Source of the DNA: Williamsia sp. 1135
GTDB lineage: Bacteria; Actinomycetota; Actinomycetes; Mycobacteriales; Mycobacteriaceae
DNA: 64,000 nucleotides
NCBI RefSeq assembly: GCF_002095395.1
Contig: NZ_MJEI01000085.1
Coordinates: forward strand, 1-64,000
Direction: 5' to 3'
The position numbers were made by a program, and so were the translations under genes. The notes under the pieces are model-generated. The model ran no database searches. It saw only the letters and a list, made by a program, of their open reading frames with translations, and was not told the DNA's origin. Of this stretch, positions 37,982-46,951 are shown one piece after another. How positions within the stretch are numbered: the first letter of the stretch is position 1; each line of letters begins with the position of its first letter.

Positions 37982-38146
37982 CTAGGAGACGAAGATCAGA
38001 ATGGCGAGCACCAGTAGCAGGGCCACGACGCTGATACCGGTGGTGAGGCAACGAGCCCCGACATTGATGGGTTCTGCACCCGGCCACGTTCGGGGACGAC
38101 GCTCGAACAGTGGAGCGTTGTTTCCGGAACTGGTAGAGGCTGCCAC
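37982..38146 (-). CDS. small membrane protein, 54 aa
   Basis: A GTG start at 38146 with AGGAGA 6 nt upstream opens a 54-aa protein: a polar N-terminus (PLFERRPRTWPGAEP) and one C-terminal membrane helix (GISVVALLLVLAILIFVS). It is divergent from the jetA operon across a 217-bp gap. Family unknown. The good ribosome site and clear helix make it likely real. A longer frame to 38287 exists but lacks such support. Confidence 0.6.
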   Translation of the reverse strand: MAASTSSGNNAPLFERRPRTWPGAEPINVGARCLTTGISVVALLLVLAILIFVS

Positions 38147-38363
38147 CCGTTCTCCTGCCGTCCGTTCCCACCCGGTGCGCCACTCGTGAGTGATTACCGT
38201 CACAAGCGCGTATGTGTCGCAAGCTAAGCATGTCTGCGGCCAGGACTCAAGCCGTGATCGCGCGATGGGGCGTGGGCGCCCACCCAACTATCATCTTCCG
38301 CGGGGCACGCGATGCGAATGCTGTGCGTCCAAGAGCCAGGAAGATCGAGCGGAGGTGGATCGA

Positions 38364-39890
38364 TTGGCACGCCCGACTGCGGCGCAGCTGTACGCCGCCT
38401 ACGGTGACAACGCCGACAGCGACGTCACCCTTCGCCTCCTGCGCTCGCGAAACGCGGTTCCTTACCTCGCGATCATGGCTGCCCGGCTGGCCGATGGTCA
38501 GGTCGACGGCGACCATTTGAGTGCGGGCGTGGAAAAAGACCTCGCAGATCTGGCCGACCATTGGCTGCAGCGCGGCTGGGAGCTGCCCACCGCGGACGAC
38601 CTGCTCGACCGCTGGGTGCGCGCGGGGTATCTGGCCCGCACCCTCGTGACCGACACCCAGATCGAGCGGTACCAGCTCACGCGCGGGGCCACCCAGGCCA
38701 TCGCCCAGGTACAGGCAGTGCGCCAGAACCGCACGGTCGCGACCGAAACGGTGCTCGAGCTGGTGATGTCGCGATTGTCGAACATCGCGGTGTCGATCAA
38801 TCCCGATCCAGGTGAGCACATCCGTGACATCGATCAGAAGCTCAGCGAATTGACTGCCCGCAGAGCAGAACTCGCCGCCGGCGCGATTCCGGCGGTGGAC
38901 ACCCGCCGGGTTCTCGACGACATCAGGATGGTGAGTTCGCTCGCCGAACGGATGCCGGCAGACATCATCGGCTACGGGGAGAAGATGCGGGAGAACTCTC
39001 GTGCCCTGCTCACCAGCGGCCTCGACGCCGAGCAAGGGTCTCACGCGGACGTGCTCAACCGGATGTTCGACGGCCACGATGCGCTCGCCGACTCGGACGA
39101 GGGCAAGGCGTTCGACACGTTCTACACCCTGATCGCCGACCACCGGCTTCGCGAGGATCTCGAGGCGAGTATCGCGGCGATCGCGTCCGGGCTACCCAAC
39201 CTGCCCCACGACCTGCTCGACACCCTCACCGGATTCATCGACCGGATGTGGGACGAAGTGCAGTCGGTCGACGAGGTGCGGGGGCAGGTCTACCGCCGGA
39301 TCAACACGTTCGTCAAGGACGGCGACTTCCTGCACTACCGGGCGCTGCGTAGCCAGATCTCCGACGCCCAGCGCGCCGCCGCCGCCGCGTTTGTCCATGC
39401 GGGTCCGGGCAAGGACATGGGCATCGCCGTTCCGATGAGCGCTGCAAGCTCCAATTCTGTTGGAGCGCTGGTCTTTCACGACGGGATCATCGATTCACCC
39501 GGTGCGGTGGCCGACACCGCGGGTGAGATCAGGATCGACCCGGCCGACCTGGTCGGTGTGGAGTCGATCGACTGGCACGCCCTGACCGATGCGGTGAACG
39601 ATGCCATCGCATCGGGACCCGCCGGTATCGACGAGGTCCTGGCATTGCTGCCGACCGCGCGGACCGGCGATGTGATCGGGATCTGGTCGCTGGCGCAGCG
39701 GCACGGTGCGACCGACGACACCCGCGCCGAGATCACCGTCCTGGCTCACACGGCCCGCGGTCTACGTGAGATCACCATGCCTGCAGTGCTTTTCACGCAC
39801 TCGCTGCCCGACCCCATTACCGCGCAGCCACATGAGGTGATGCACTTGCTGGACGAGCCAGACGAAGCGGGACAGAAGGTGGTCAGGTGA
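38364..39890 (+). CDS. jetA: JetA/MksF-like kleisin (DUF3375)
   Basis: A 508-aa kleisin subunit of a Wadjet-type condensin that recognises and removes circular plasmid DNA. DUF3375 features: a helical start (AQLYAAYGDNADSDVTLRLLRSRNA), a winged segment ending ERYQLTRGATQAI, and a long helical middle (VLDDIRMVSSLAERMPADIIGYGEKMRE). Start: TTG 38364 has GGAGG 8 nt before it; upstream in-frame codons have no ribosome site and code for Cys-rich, non-family sequence. It overlaps jetB by 4 nt (GTGA). First gene of jetA-jetB-jetC. Confidence 0.9.
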   Translation: MARPTAAQLYAAYGDNADSDVTLRLLRSRNAVPYLAIMAARLADGQVDGDHLSAGVEKDLADLADHWLQRGWELPTADDLLDRWVRAGYLARTLVTDTQIERYQLTRGATQAIAQVQAVRQNRTVATETVLELVMSRLSNIAVSINPDPGEHIRDIDQKLSELTARRAELAAGAIPAVDTRRVLDDIRMVSSLAERMPADIIGYGEKMRENSRALLTSGLDAEQGSHADVLNRMFDGHDALADSDEGKAFDTFYTLIADHRLREDLEASIAAIASGLPNLPHDLLDTLTGFIDRMWDEVQSVDEVRGQVYRRINTFVKDGDFLHYRALRSQISDAQRAAAAAFVHAGPGKDMGIAVPMSAASSNSVGALVFHDGIIDSPGAVADTAGEIRIDPADLVGVESIDWHALTDAVNDAIASGPAGIDEVLALLPTARTGDVIGIWSLAQRHGATDDTRAEITVLAHTARGLREITMPAVLFTHSLPDPITAQPHEVMHLLDEPDEAGQKVVR

Positions 39891-40672
39891 GTACTCCGGA
39901 AGAGCCGACGGGCGAGCAGGACATCCGGGAGCAGGAAGGCGAAGACCTGTTCGTGGACGATCCGGGTGCATTGACCGAACCATCGGTCGATCTGTCGCAC
40001 TTCGCCTTCGACGGCTCGGAGCCGGTCGGGACGATCAGCGACCCGCAGGTCGACGCGCGGTTCGATGGCGACACCTCCGCGCTACCCGCGCCGGTCTGTT
40101 ACGCGCTGCAGGAGCTGGTTGCCGCCGCGCACGTCTCGGTGCGCTCGCGCAACTGGAAGACCATCGAGGTGCACGAAGAGGTCATCAGATCCCGGCTCTC
40201 CGAGCTGAACCTGCAGCTCGAGATCAATCGGGAACACAAGTACGCCTTCACCCGGCAGGTCTCGGAAAACGATCCGAGGCAACGCAATATCCTGCGCGCA
40301 CAGACTCTCACCCTGGCCGCCTCGGTGCTGGCACTGTTCCTCCGGCAGAAGTATCTGACGAGTGCAGATGAGTCGGTGGTCGCAGAACGCGGCGAGATCA
40401 TGGACCACATGCTCACCTACAAGCCGGTGTCGGACACCGACGAGGCCGGGTTCATCAAGCGTATCGATGCCGCCATCAACCAACTGGAGTCGCGCAAGAT
40501 CATCCGCGCACTTCCGGGCACCGATCGTTACGTGGTGCACGGGGTGATCGCGTCGTTGCTCGGGCCGGAGCAGGTCGCTGCGTACACCGAGGCCTATCGG
40601 CGACTCGCCGGGGAGCATGCCGAAGACGGGACCGACCTGACCGAGCTCGACGACCGGGAGCGCACGCCATGA
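39887..40672 (+). CDS. jetB: JetB/MksE-like KITE subunit (DUF4194)
   Basis: A 261-aa protein. An acidic, disordered N-terminus of about 65 residues precedes the DUF4194 winged-helix pair: LQELVAAAHVSVRSRNWKTI, then LAASVLALFLRQKYL and GEIMDHMLTYKP. In the Wadjet complex this dimer bridges the kleisin and helps hold DNA. Both ends overlap neighbours by 4 nt (GTGA and ATGA), so jetA, jetB and jetC are made in fixed proportion. Confidence 0.9.
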   Translation: MSTPEEPTGEQDIREQEGEDLFVDDPGALTEPSVDLSHFAFDGSEPVGTISDPQVDARFDGDTSALPAPVCYALQELVAAAHVSVRSRNWKTIEVHEEVIRSRLSELNLQLEINREHKYAFTRQVSENDPRQRNILRAQTLTLAASVLALFLRQKYLTSADESVVAERGEIMDHMLTYKPVSDTDEAGFIKRIDAAINQLESRKIIRALPGTDRYVVHGVIASLLGPEQVAAYTEAYRRLAGEHAEDGTDLTELDDRERTP

Positions 40673-43600
40673 CCGAGATCCTCGAGAAGAACGAGCCGGC
40701 GGTGGCGGGTAAGCGCACCATGAACATCGGTCAATTCCGCCTTACCCGTATTCAATTGGTGAACTGGGGCACGTTCGACGGTTACAAGGATTATCCGATC
40801 GACGAGCGCGGCGTGATGCTCACCGGACCGTCGGGGTCGGGTAAGTCGTCGATGATGGACGGTCACTCGGTGGTCTTGCTGCCCACCTACGACCAGGTGT
40901 TCAACGCCTCCGCCGATCTGTCCGCGAAGGGCGCGAAGAAGGCCGCTCGTTCCATGGCCGATTATGTCCGTGGGGCATGGGCCGAGAACGATGACCGCTA
41001 CAACCAGTCGCAGGTGCAGTACCTGCGGGCCGACGGAGCCACGTGGTCGGCGATCGCCGCGACCTACGACAACGGTGCCGGCTCGTCCACCACGGCGGTG
41101 GCCATCAAGTGGTTCCCGGGTTCGGGTACAGACGGCAGTTCGCTGCGTTCCTGGTATCAGTTGCACACCGGACATTTCGACCTGCTGTCGCTGAACGTCT
41201 GGGCGCAGAGCGGTTTCGACATCCGCAGGTACCGCGCGGCGAATCCGGCGGTGGAGTGCTTCGACGTGCAGAGTGCGTATCAGGAGGCCTTGCGGCGCCG
41301 GGTCGGTATCGGCCAGTCGTCGGCCGCGCTGTCTTTGATGGGCAAGGCGAAGGCGATGAAGAACGTCGGCGACCTCAACCTGTTCATCCGTACCTACATG
41401 CTCGACCGGCCGGAGACGTACGCGAAAGCGGAACGGCTGGTGGAGAACTTCACCCAGCTGGACGAGGCCTACCAGGCTGCCGCCCGCGCCAACGCGCAGG
41501 AGCAGGTACTGCGTCCCATCCCTGACGCTTGGGACACCTATTGCAGCGCAGAAGAATCGACGACCCGCGCGGGGACTCTGCTGGGTCCTCCGATGCGTGC
41601 GTTCATGCGCGAGCACCGGATGACGCTGCTGCAAGCGCGCCTGGACCAGATCGACACCGACCGTGAGCGTCTCGACAACGAGGTGGCCAATTGGGAGAAC
41701 CTTGCCGACGAGCGCGAGGAGCGCCACACGTCGCTGCGTGATCAACTGACCTCGGAGAAGGGCGAGCTGACCACCCTCGAATCCGAGCTGAAATCGTTCG
41801 AGCAGCAGGTCACTGCGCGGAACCGGGCGTACGAGCGGTATGCGACCCTGGTCGGTGGCCTCGGGGAACAGACCCCGGAGACGCAGGACGAGTTCGCGGC
41901 GTTGCGGTTGCGGGCCCCCGAAATCGCTCGTGCGGCACGAGAATCCGCAGACAAGCTGGCCACCACGGCGCACAGCTTCTTCGCTGCGGAGACCGATGCC
42001 CGCCGCGAGTTCGAAGCCGCGGTCGAGGAACTCGCCAGCCTCAACACCCGACGATCCCTGTTGCCCCGCGAGGTCTTGGGCCAGCGGGACGGGATAGCCC
42101 AGGCCACGGGTGTGCCCGCCGAAGACCTGCCGTTCGCCGCGGAGCTGATCGACGTCGATCCGGCCGAGAAGGATCGGTGGGCCGGTGCCGCCGAGCGGGT
42201 GCTGCGGGGGTTGGGCATGACAATGCTCGTACCCGAGGCGCACCGGACGACGATCGGTGACTTCGTGAACCGCACGAATCTCGGTGGGGTCCTCGAATAC
42301 CGTGTTTATCAGAACCATTCATCCGGCGGCGCTGATCCGGTTCCGGGTTCACTGGCGGAGAAGCTGCTGGTCGACGAACGCCATCCGGCAGGCGGCTGGC
42401 TCGCGGGTGTGGTGGCGCGGAGCGCGGAACACATCTGTGTCGATCTCCCGGCGCAGCTCGACCAGCATCCACTCGCCGTCACACCGCAGGGCCTGGTGAA
42501 GTCGGGGCGAGACCGATTCCGCAAGGACGATCGACGCTCGGTCTCCGATCGCACGCAGTGGATTCTCGGATCGAACACCGACGGCAAGCGGACCGCGCTC
42601 GAGGAACTGCGCGATCACCGGGAAGCGCTGTTCGCCGAGGCCCGGCAGGCGGCCCAGGACAAGCGAGATCTGTTGGAGGCCAATCGCGAACGCGCGAAGA
42701 ACGCCGACGCGCTCGCGGCGTACGCCTCGTGGGCCGAGCTCAACTGGTGGTCCTCTCGTCGCGACGCCGATGAACTCAACGCCCGGATCGACCGTGTCCG
42801 CGAGAATCGGGTCGATCTCGCAGAACTCGAAGAGCAGGTCGAGATCGCCCGCGCTGACTGGAGAGAGGCCGTGGCCCGGGTCGGTGCGCTCGGTGACCAA
42901 CTGGGCCATGTCGGTTCGGATTGGGACCGGTGGTTTGCCGAAGCCGAACAGGTGAAGGCCGAGAGCACGAAACTCGATGACGCGGACCGGGAGTATCTCG
43001 CGGGTGTGCTCGCGGAGACTCTCGCGGCAGGCGGCAAGACGCTGACCCTCGACAATTACGGCGAGGTGCGCTCGGACCTGCGAAACGCCCTGGAAGCTGT
43101 GGTCGGAAAGGCCAATGCCGAGCGTGACGGCGCGGAGAACCGGATCGTGCGTGCGGGTGAGGCGTTCCTGCGGGAGTGGCCCGAGGCGTCGGCGAACCTC
43201 AGTGCGAGTGTCGAATACGCAGCCGACCTGGTGTCCATCCACCAGAGTCTGGTCGAGCACGGACTGGCCTCGACGCAGCAGCGCTTCCGGCAGCTGATCA
43301 CCACCGACATCAGTCATTCGGTGTCCAACCTGTACAAGGAGATCGCGGACACCAACAAGCGGATCACCCGCGGTATCGCCGAGGTCAACATCGGCTTGCA
43401 GCGGGTCGACTTCAACGAGGACACCTACCTGCAGATCGCCCAACTGCACAACCCGACGGAGGAGTCACGGGAGTTCGCCAAGATCGTCGACTCGATGATC
43501 CGGGATGCTCCGGCGGCCAAGTCCGGCGACGGTGCCGTACTGGCGCGGCAGTTCTATCGCATCCGCGGTCTCGTCGCGCGGCTCACAGGAACCGATGCGG

Positions 43601-44076
43601 AGAACCGCCGCTGGTGCGACAACGTGCTGGATGTTCGCAACAGCTACACCTTCTACGGTAAGGAACTCAGCTCCGGGGCCCCCGCTGACGACCCTCCGGT
43701 ACACACCTACCGCAACACCGCGTCCAACTCCGGTGGCGAGCAGGAGAAGCTCGTCGCCTTCTGTCTTGCTGCGGCACTGAGCTTTTCTCTCTCGCACGGA
43801 GAAGACCACCGACCGGGCTTCGCTCCGTTGATGCTGGACGAGGCGTTCAGCAAATCGGACGAGACCTTCAGCTCGCAATCGCTGCGGGCGTTCGAGCAGT
43901 TCGGTTTCCAACTGATCATCGCGGCCCCGATCCGCATGGTCGGCATCGTCGAACCGTTCATCGGTCAGGTCATCCTGGTGGACAAGCAGACCGGGGAAGG
44001 CGGCGCTCGCTCGGATGCTCGCGCAGCGACCTTCGGTGAGCTCGCAGCGGCCCGGGCAACCGGCGGAAGAAAGTAG
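40669..44076 (+). CDS. jetC: JetC/MksB-like SMC ATPase
   Basis: An 1135-aa SMC-like motor. Walker A GPSGSGKS is at 53-60, a long two-stranded coiled coil with a hinge lies between about 270 and 950, the ABC signature SGGE is at 1021-1024, and Walker B LMLDEAFSKSD has Asp1057-Glu1058. All catalytic residues are present, so it should hydrolyse ATP and extrude DNA loops. The ATG overlaps the jetB stop. Type I Wadjet operons next encode JetD (DUF3322/DUF2220), the toprim nuclease, but here a different gene follows. Confidence 0.93.
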   Translation: MTEILEKNEPAVAGKRTMNIGQFRLTRIQLVNWGTFDGYKDYPIDERGVMLTGPSGSGKSSMMDGHSVVLLPTYDQVFNASADLSAKGAKKAARSMADYVRGAWAENDDRYNQSQVQYLRADGATWSAIAATYDNGAGSSTTAVAIKWFPGSGTDGSSLRSWYQLHTGHFDLLSLNVWAQSGFDIRRYRAANPAVECFDVQSAYQEALRRRVGIGQSSAALSLMGKAKAMKNVGDLNLFIRTYMLDRPETYAKAERLVENFTQLDEAYQAAARANAQEQVLRPIPDAWDTYCSAEESTTRAGTLLGPPMRAFMREHRMTLLQARLDQIDTDRERLDNEVANWENLADEREERHTSLRDQLTSEKGELTTLESELKSFEQQVTARNRAYERYATLVGGLGEQTPETQDEFAALRLRAPEIARAARESADKLATTAHSFFAAETDARREFEAAVEELASLNTRRSLLPREVLGQRDGIAQATGVPAEDLPFAAELIDVDPAEKDRWAGAAERVLRGLGMTMLVPEAHRTTIGDFVNRTNLGGVLEYRVYQNHSSGGADPVPGSLAEKLLVDERHPAGGWLAGVVARSAEHICVDLPAQLDQHPLAVTPQGLVKSGRDRFRKDDRRSVSDRTQWILGSNTDGKRTALEELRDHREALFAEARQAAQDKRDLLEANRERAKNADALAAYASWAELNWWSSRRDADELNARIDRVRENRVDLAELEEQVEIARADWREAVARVGALGDQLGHVGSDWDRWFAEAEQVKAESTKLDDADREYLAGVLAETLAAGGKTLTLDNYGEVRSDLRNALEAVVGKANAERDGAENRIVRAGEAFLREWPEASANLSASVEYAADLVSIHQSLVEHGLASTQQRFRQLITTDISHSVSNLYKEIADTNKRITRGIAEVNIGLQRVDFNEDTYLQIAQLHNPTEESREFAKIVDSMIRDAPAAKSGDGAVLARQFYRIRGLVARLTGTDAENRRWCDNVLDVRNSYTFYGKELSSGAPADDPPVHTYRNTASNSGGEQEKLVAFCLAAALSFSLSHGEDHRPGFAPLMLDEAFSKSDETFSSQSLRAFEQFGFQLIIAAPIRMVGIVEPFIGQVILVDKQTGEGGARSDARAATFGELAAARATGGRK

Positions 44077-44079
44077 ATC

Positions 44080-45162
44080 GTGGCCCGCCAGATCACGCTC
44101 AGACAGTGGAATCGGACGCTGCTGCAGCGCCAGCATCTACTCGAGCGCGTCGACGAGGACATCCTGGAGGTGCTCGATCGCTGCGTCGGACTGCAATCCC
44201 AGGATCCTCGCGCCGCGTTCTACGGATTGTGGTCCCGTATCTCCGATTTCGATCCGCTGGATCTCGACGATCTGATGACGGACCGCGAAGTGATCCGAAT
44301 GGCGTTGCTGAGGAGCACCGTCTTCCTGATGGATGCCGAGGACGCCCGCTGGGTCCGTCCGCTCGCCCAGGCGAGTCTGGACGGTGAACTACGGTCCAAC
44401 CACGCGAAAAGGCTTGCCGGTGCCGATCTTGCCGACGTCGCCGAATACGGTCGGCAATTGCTCTCGGGCACACAGCTTCCCGTCAAGTCGCTGAAGGACT
44501 CGTTGGCGGCTCGCTGGCCCGATGCCGACAGTTCTTCCCTGGTCACCGTGGTCCGATGCCTGGAGCCCCTGGTGCAGGTGCCACCGAGGGGGACCTGGAC
44601 GGGTTCGGCGACCACCACTTACAGCCTCTACGACGAGTGGTGCGGCCCCGGCGAATCGTCGGTCACGGGCGAGGACGCGATCAAGGATCTGATCAGGCTG
44701 TACCTGCGCGGGTTTGGGCCGGCCAGCATCAAAGGCATCCAGACCTGGGCCGGCATGACCAGGCTGCGGCCGATCGTGGAGGCCATGGAAGCCGACTGGG
44801 AACTGGGGAAGCTCGAAGGTCCGGATGGCGAAGAGCTGTTCGACATCGACGGACTCGCGCTGGCCGACGAGGACGCCGCGGCGCCGGTGAGGTTGGTGGC
44901 CCCCTTCGACAACATCGTGCTGGCCCAGGGCCCCGATCGTGGGCGGGTCGTCGACGACGACATCCTCAAGAAGCTCGCCACCCCGAACGGCCGCTCGCCT
45001 GGTTTCGTGCTGATCGATGGTCGCGTCGCAGGCATGTGGCACCCGCGCAAGAACGGCAAGGCCACCACGATCGAGGTGGATGTCTTCTCGAAGATCTCCG
45101 CCGCCGATCGTCGGGCAGTAGAGGACGAGCGGGAGCAGCTGGTCGATTTCTGCAACACCTGA
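44080..45162 (+). CDS. winged-helix HTH_42 protein, AlkZ-type DNA glycosylase candidate
   Basis: A 360-aa protein of the HTH_42 family, whose known members AlkZ and E. coli YcaQ/AlkX unhook DNA interstrand crosslinks. A QxQ motif, Gln39-Ser-Gln41 (GLQSQDPRAAFYGLW), sits where AlkZ has its catalytic QxQ. Tandem winged helices follow (LLRSTVFLMDAEDARW; LRGFGPASIKGIQTWAGMT) and a C-terminal barrel (FVLIDGRVAGMWHPRK). GTG 44080 starts 3 nt after the jetC stop with GGAAGAAAG upstream inside jetC, so it belongs to that operon. It stands where JetD is expected. Linking it to plasmid defence is inference. Confidence 0.85.
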   Translation: MARQITLRQWNRTLLQRQHLLERVDEDILEVLDRCVGLQSQDPRAAFYGLWSRISDFDPLDLDDLMTDREVIRMALLRSTVFLMDAEDARWVRPLAQASLDGELRSNHAKRLAGADLADVAEYGRQLLSGTQLPVKSLKDSLAARWPDADSSSLVTVVRCLEPLVQVPPRGTWTGSATTTYSLYDEWCGPGESSVTGEDAIKDLIRLYLRGFGPASIKGIQTWAGMTRLRPIVEAMEADWELGKLEGPDGEELFDIDGLALADEDAAAPVRLVAPFDNIVLAQGPDRGRVVDDDILKKLATPNGRSPGFVLIDGRVAGMWHPRKNGKATTIEVDVFSKISAADRRAVEDEREQLVDFCNT

Positions 45163-45250
45163 GGCGACCGCCGCGTGCGGCAGTTACTGTCTATGGTGAC
45201 AAGTAAGTCATCGTTGCCGAGTACGTGCCGTCGAGCCCGGAGGTTTCATC

Positions 45251-46003
45251 ATGACGCGTTTGCAGGACAAGGTCGCCCTGGTCACCGGCGGGGCCTCCGG
45301 AATCGGTGAAGCCACTGTTCGCAGGTTCGTCGACGAAGGCGCTCGAGTGGTCTTCACCGATGTCGCGGACGGTACCGAGCTGGCCGGAGAGACCGGGTCG
45401 ACGTTCCTGCGGCAGGATGTCGCAGACCCCGAGACCTGGACCGAGGTGGTGCGCTCGATCGAAGAGCAGCACGGCCGCCTCGACGTCCTGGTGAACAATG
45501 CCGGGATCGTCGGCAATCAGTCCATCGTCGATGCCGACCTGGAGACGTTCAACCGGGTCTTGGCCATCAACGTGACCGGCGTCGCCCTCGGAACCCAGGC
45601 CGCCATCACCAGCATGAGCAAGAGTGGCGGCGGATCGATCATCAACGTCGCGTCGACCACGTCGTTCCTCGGCCTGGCCTTCGACGTCGCGTACACGGCG
45701 TCGAAGCACGCTGTCGTCGGCATCACCCGGTCGAGCGCCGCGTATTGCGCCCAGGAACGGTTGGGCATCCGGGTCAACACCCTGCACCCGGGCGCCATTT
45801 ACACGGCGATCTTGCAGGGGCACGTCGAGAAGCGGCCCGAATTGTTCGAGGTTTTCAGCAATATGGCCCCGGTGGGACGTATGGGTGATGCCTCGGAGGT
45901 GGCATCGATGGCGGTCTACCTGGCCTCGGACGATTCGACTTTCTCGACAGGCGCCCAGTTCGTCGTCGACGGCGGCATCGTCAACACCCACCCCTCGATG
46001 TAG
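45251..46003 (+). CDS. SDR-family oxidoreductase
   Basis: A 250-aa short-chain dehydrogenase with TGGASGIGE at 12-20, NNAG at 82-85, catalytic Ser135, Tyr148 and Lys152 (YTASKHAVVG). Asp37 after strand 2 (FTDVAD) suggests NAD+. It resembles 3-alpha/20-beta-hydroxysteroid dehydrogenases and cyclohexanol dehydrogenases; the substrate is unknown. GGAGG lies 7 nt before ATG 45251. It has its own 88-bp leader, so it is not clearly part of the jet operon. Confidence 0.88.
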   Translation: MTRLQDKVALVTGGASGIGEATVRRFVDEGARVVFTDVADGTELAGETGSTFLRQDVADPETWTEVVRSIEEQHGRLDVLVNNAGIVGNQSIVDADLETFNRVLAINVTGVALGTQAAITSMSKSGGGSIINVASTTSFLGLAFDVAYTASKHAVVGITRSSAAYCAQERLGIRVNTLHPGAIYTAILQGHVEKRPELFEVFSNMAPVGRMGDASEVASMAVYLASDDSTFSTGAQFVVDGGIVNTHPSM

Positions 46004-46021
46004 GTCGGCCCCCGCGCACAC

Positions 46022-46777
46022 TCAGTCGTCGGGCAAGTTGCCGGAGCGCGGATTTCGGTGGGTGATGCAGTATCGGCGACCGATCGGATCCGCCATCACC
46101 GTCCAGAAGCGTTGGTGCTCGAGCACCCTCGCACCCCAGCCCTCGTGCCGGGCAACCTCCTCCTCGGGATGTGTGCTCGCCAGGTCGAGATGACCCCCGA
46201 CCTCGGGTGATCCCACCCGTTGCAACAAGATGCGTAGCGGCATGTCCTTGGGTCGCTGCAGGTTTCGGAACTCCGGCATCACCCCCTGGCGCCATGCCCA
46301 GTTCGTCAGGGTCGCCCAGAACGCGCATTCGGCGTCGAACGCCGCCGCGGGCACATCGATGCACAACTGGTCGATGATGCTGATGGTGTCTCCGGGCCAG
46401 CGAATGGGCCGCGAACGTTCGTGCTCGCCCTGCCAGGGCACCAGGCAGAACGGGAAGCCGGCAGGCGAGCGCAAGACCACGAGGCTCTTGCTCTCCGAGA
46501 CCACTTTCGCGCCGAGCGCTTTCGCGTGGGCGGTGGACTCGCGTAGATCGTCGACGTGGATGTCGAGGTGAACGCCGCCGGGTCCTTCTTTGACGCGTTG
46601 CACTCTCAGGTGTGGATCACCGTTGAAGGGTTCCAGCGACGCGAACTCCCGGTCCACCCCACGGGCCGGCGAGACGGTGCTGCCGGCGATGGCACGCCAG
46701 AACGTGACCTCGGGCCCGAAGCTGTCGGCAGGCAGGTCGAGGAACGCGGTGAGCCATTTGATCGCCACGGGCGTCAC
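46022..46777 (-). CDS. VOC-family protein with two glyoxalase domains
   Basis: A 251-aa protein with two tandem vicinal-oxygen-chelate domains of about 120 residues each. The first has KWLTAFLDLPADSFGPEVTFWRAI-type start and GGVHLDIHVDD; the second has IDQLCIDVPAAAFDAECAFWATL and GHLDLAS. Metal-ligand His/Glu positions look partly retained (HLDIHVDD, HLDLAS). The family covers dioxygenases, glyoxalases and antibiotic-binding proteins, so no reaction is assigned. Convergent with the SDR gene, 18 bp apart. Start GTG 46777. Confidence 0.82.
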   Translation of the reverse strand: MTPVAIKWLTAFLDLPADSFGPEVTFWRAIAGSTVSPARGVDREFASLEPFNGDPHLRVQRVKEGPGGVHLDIHVDDLRESTAHAKALGAKVVSESKSLVVLRSPAGFPFCLVPWQGEHERSRPIRWPGDTISIIDQLCIDVPAAAFDAECAFWATLTNWAWRQGVMPEFRNLQRPKDMPLRILLQRVGSPEVGGHLDLASTHPEEEVARHEGWGARVLEHQRFWTVMADPIGRRYCITHRNPRSGNLPDD

Positions 46778-46951
46778 CGGGCCTCGGTCTGCGCGTCGTC
46801 ACTGGCGCTGACGGGCGATACGGGGTGAGTGCGGCCGGGCGGCGGAACGATGACCATGACGCTCAGTCTTGCAGTAGCGGCATTTCGCGCGGTCGGTACG
46901 GCGGCCTCGGCAGCAGCGGTCCTGACCGACGTCCCGCATAGGCTGGCAGAC

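Noticed and set aside
40594-42318. Roughly 570-codon minus-strand frame opposite jetC
   Set aside because: Antisense to the SMC coiled coil; no family motif and no ribosome site.
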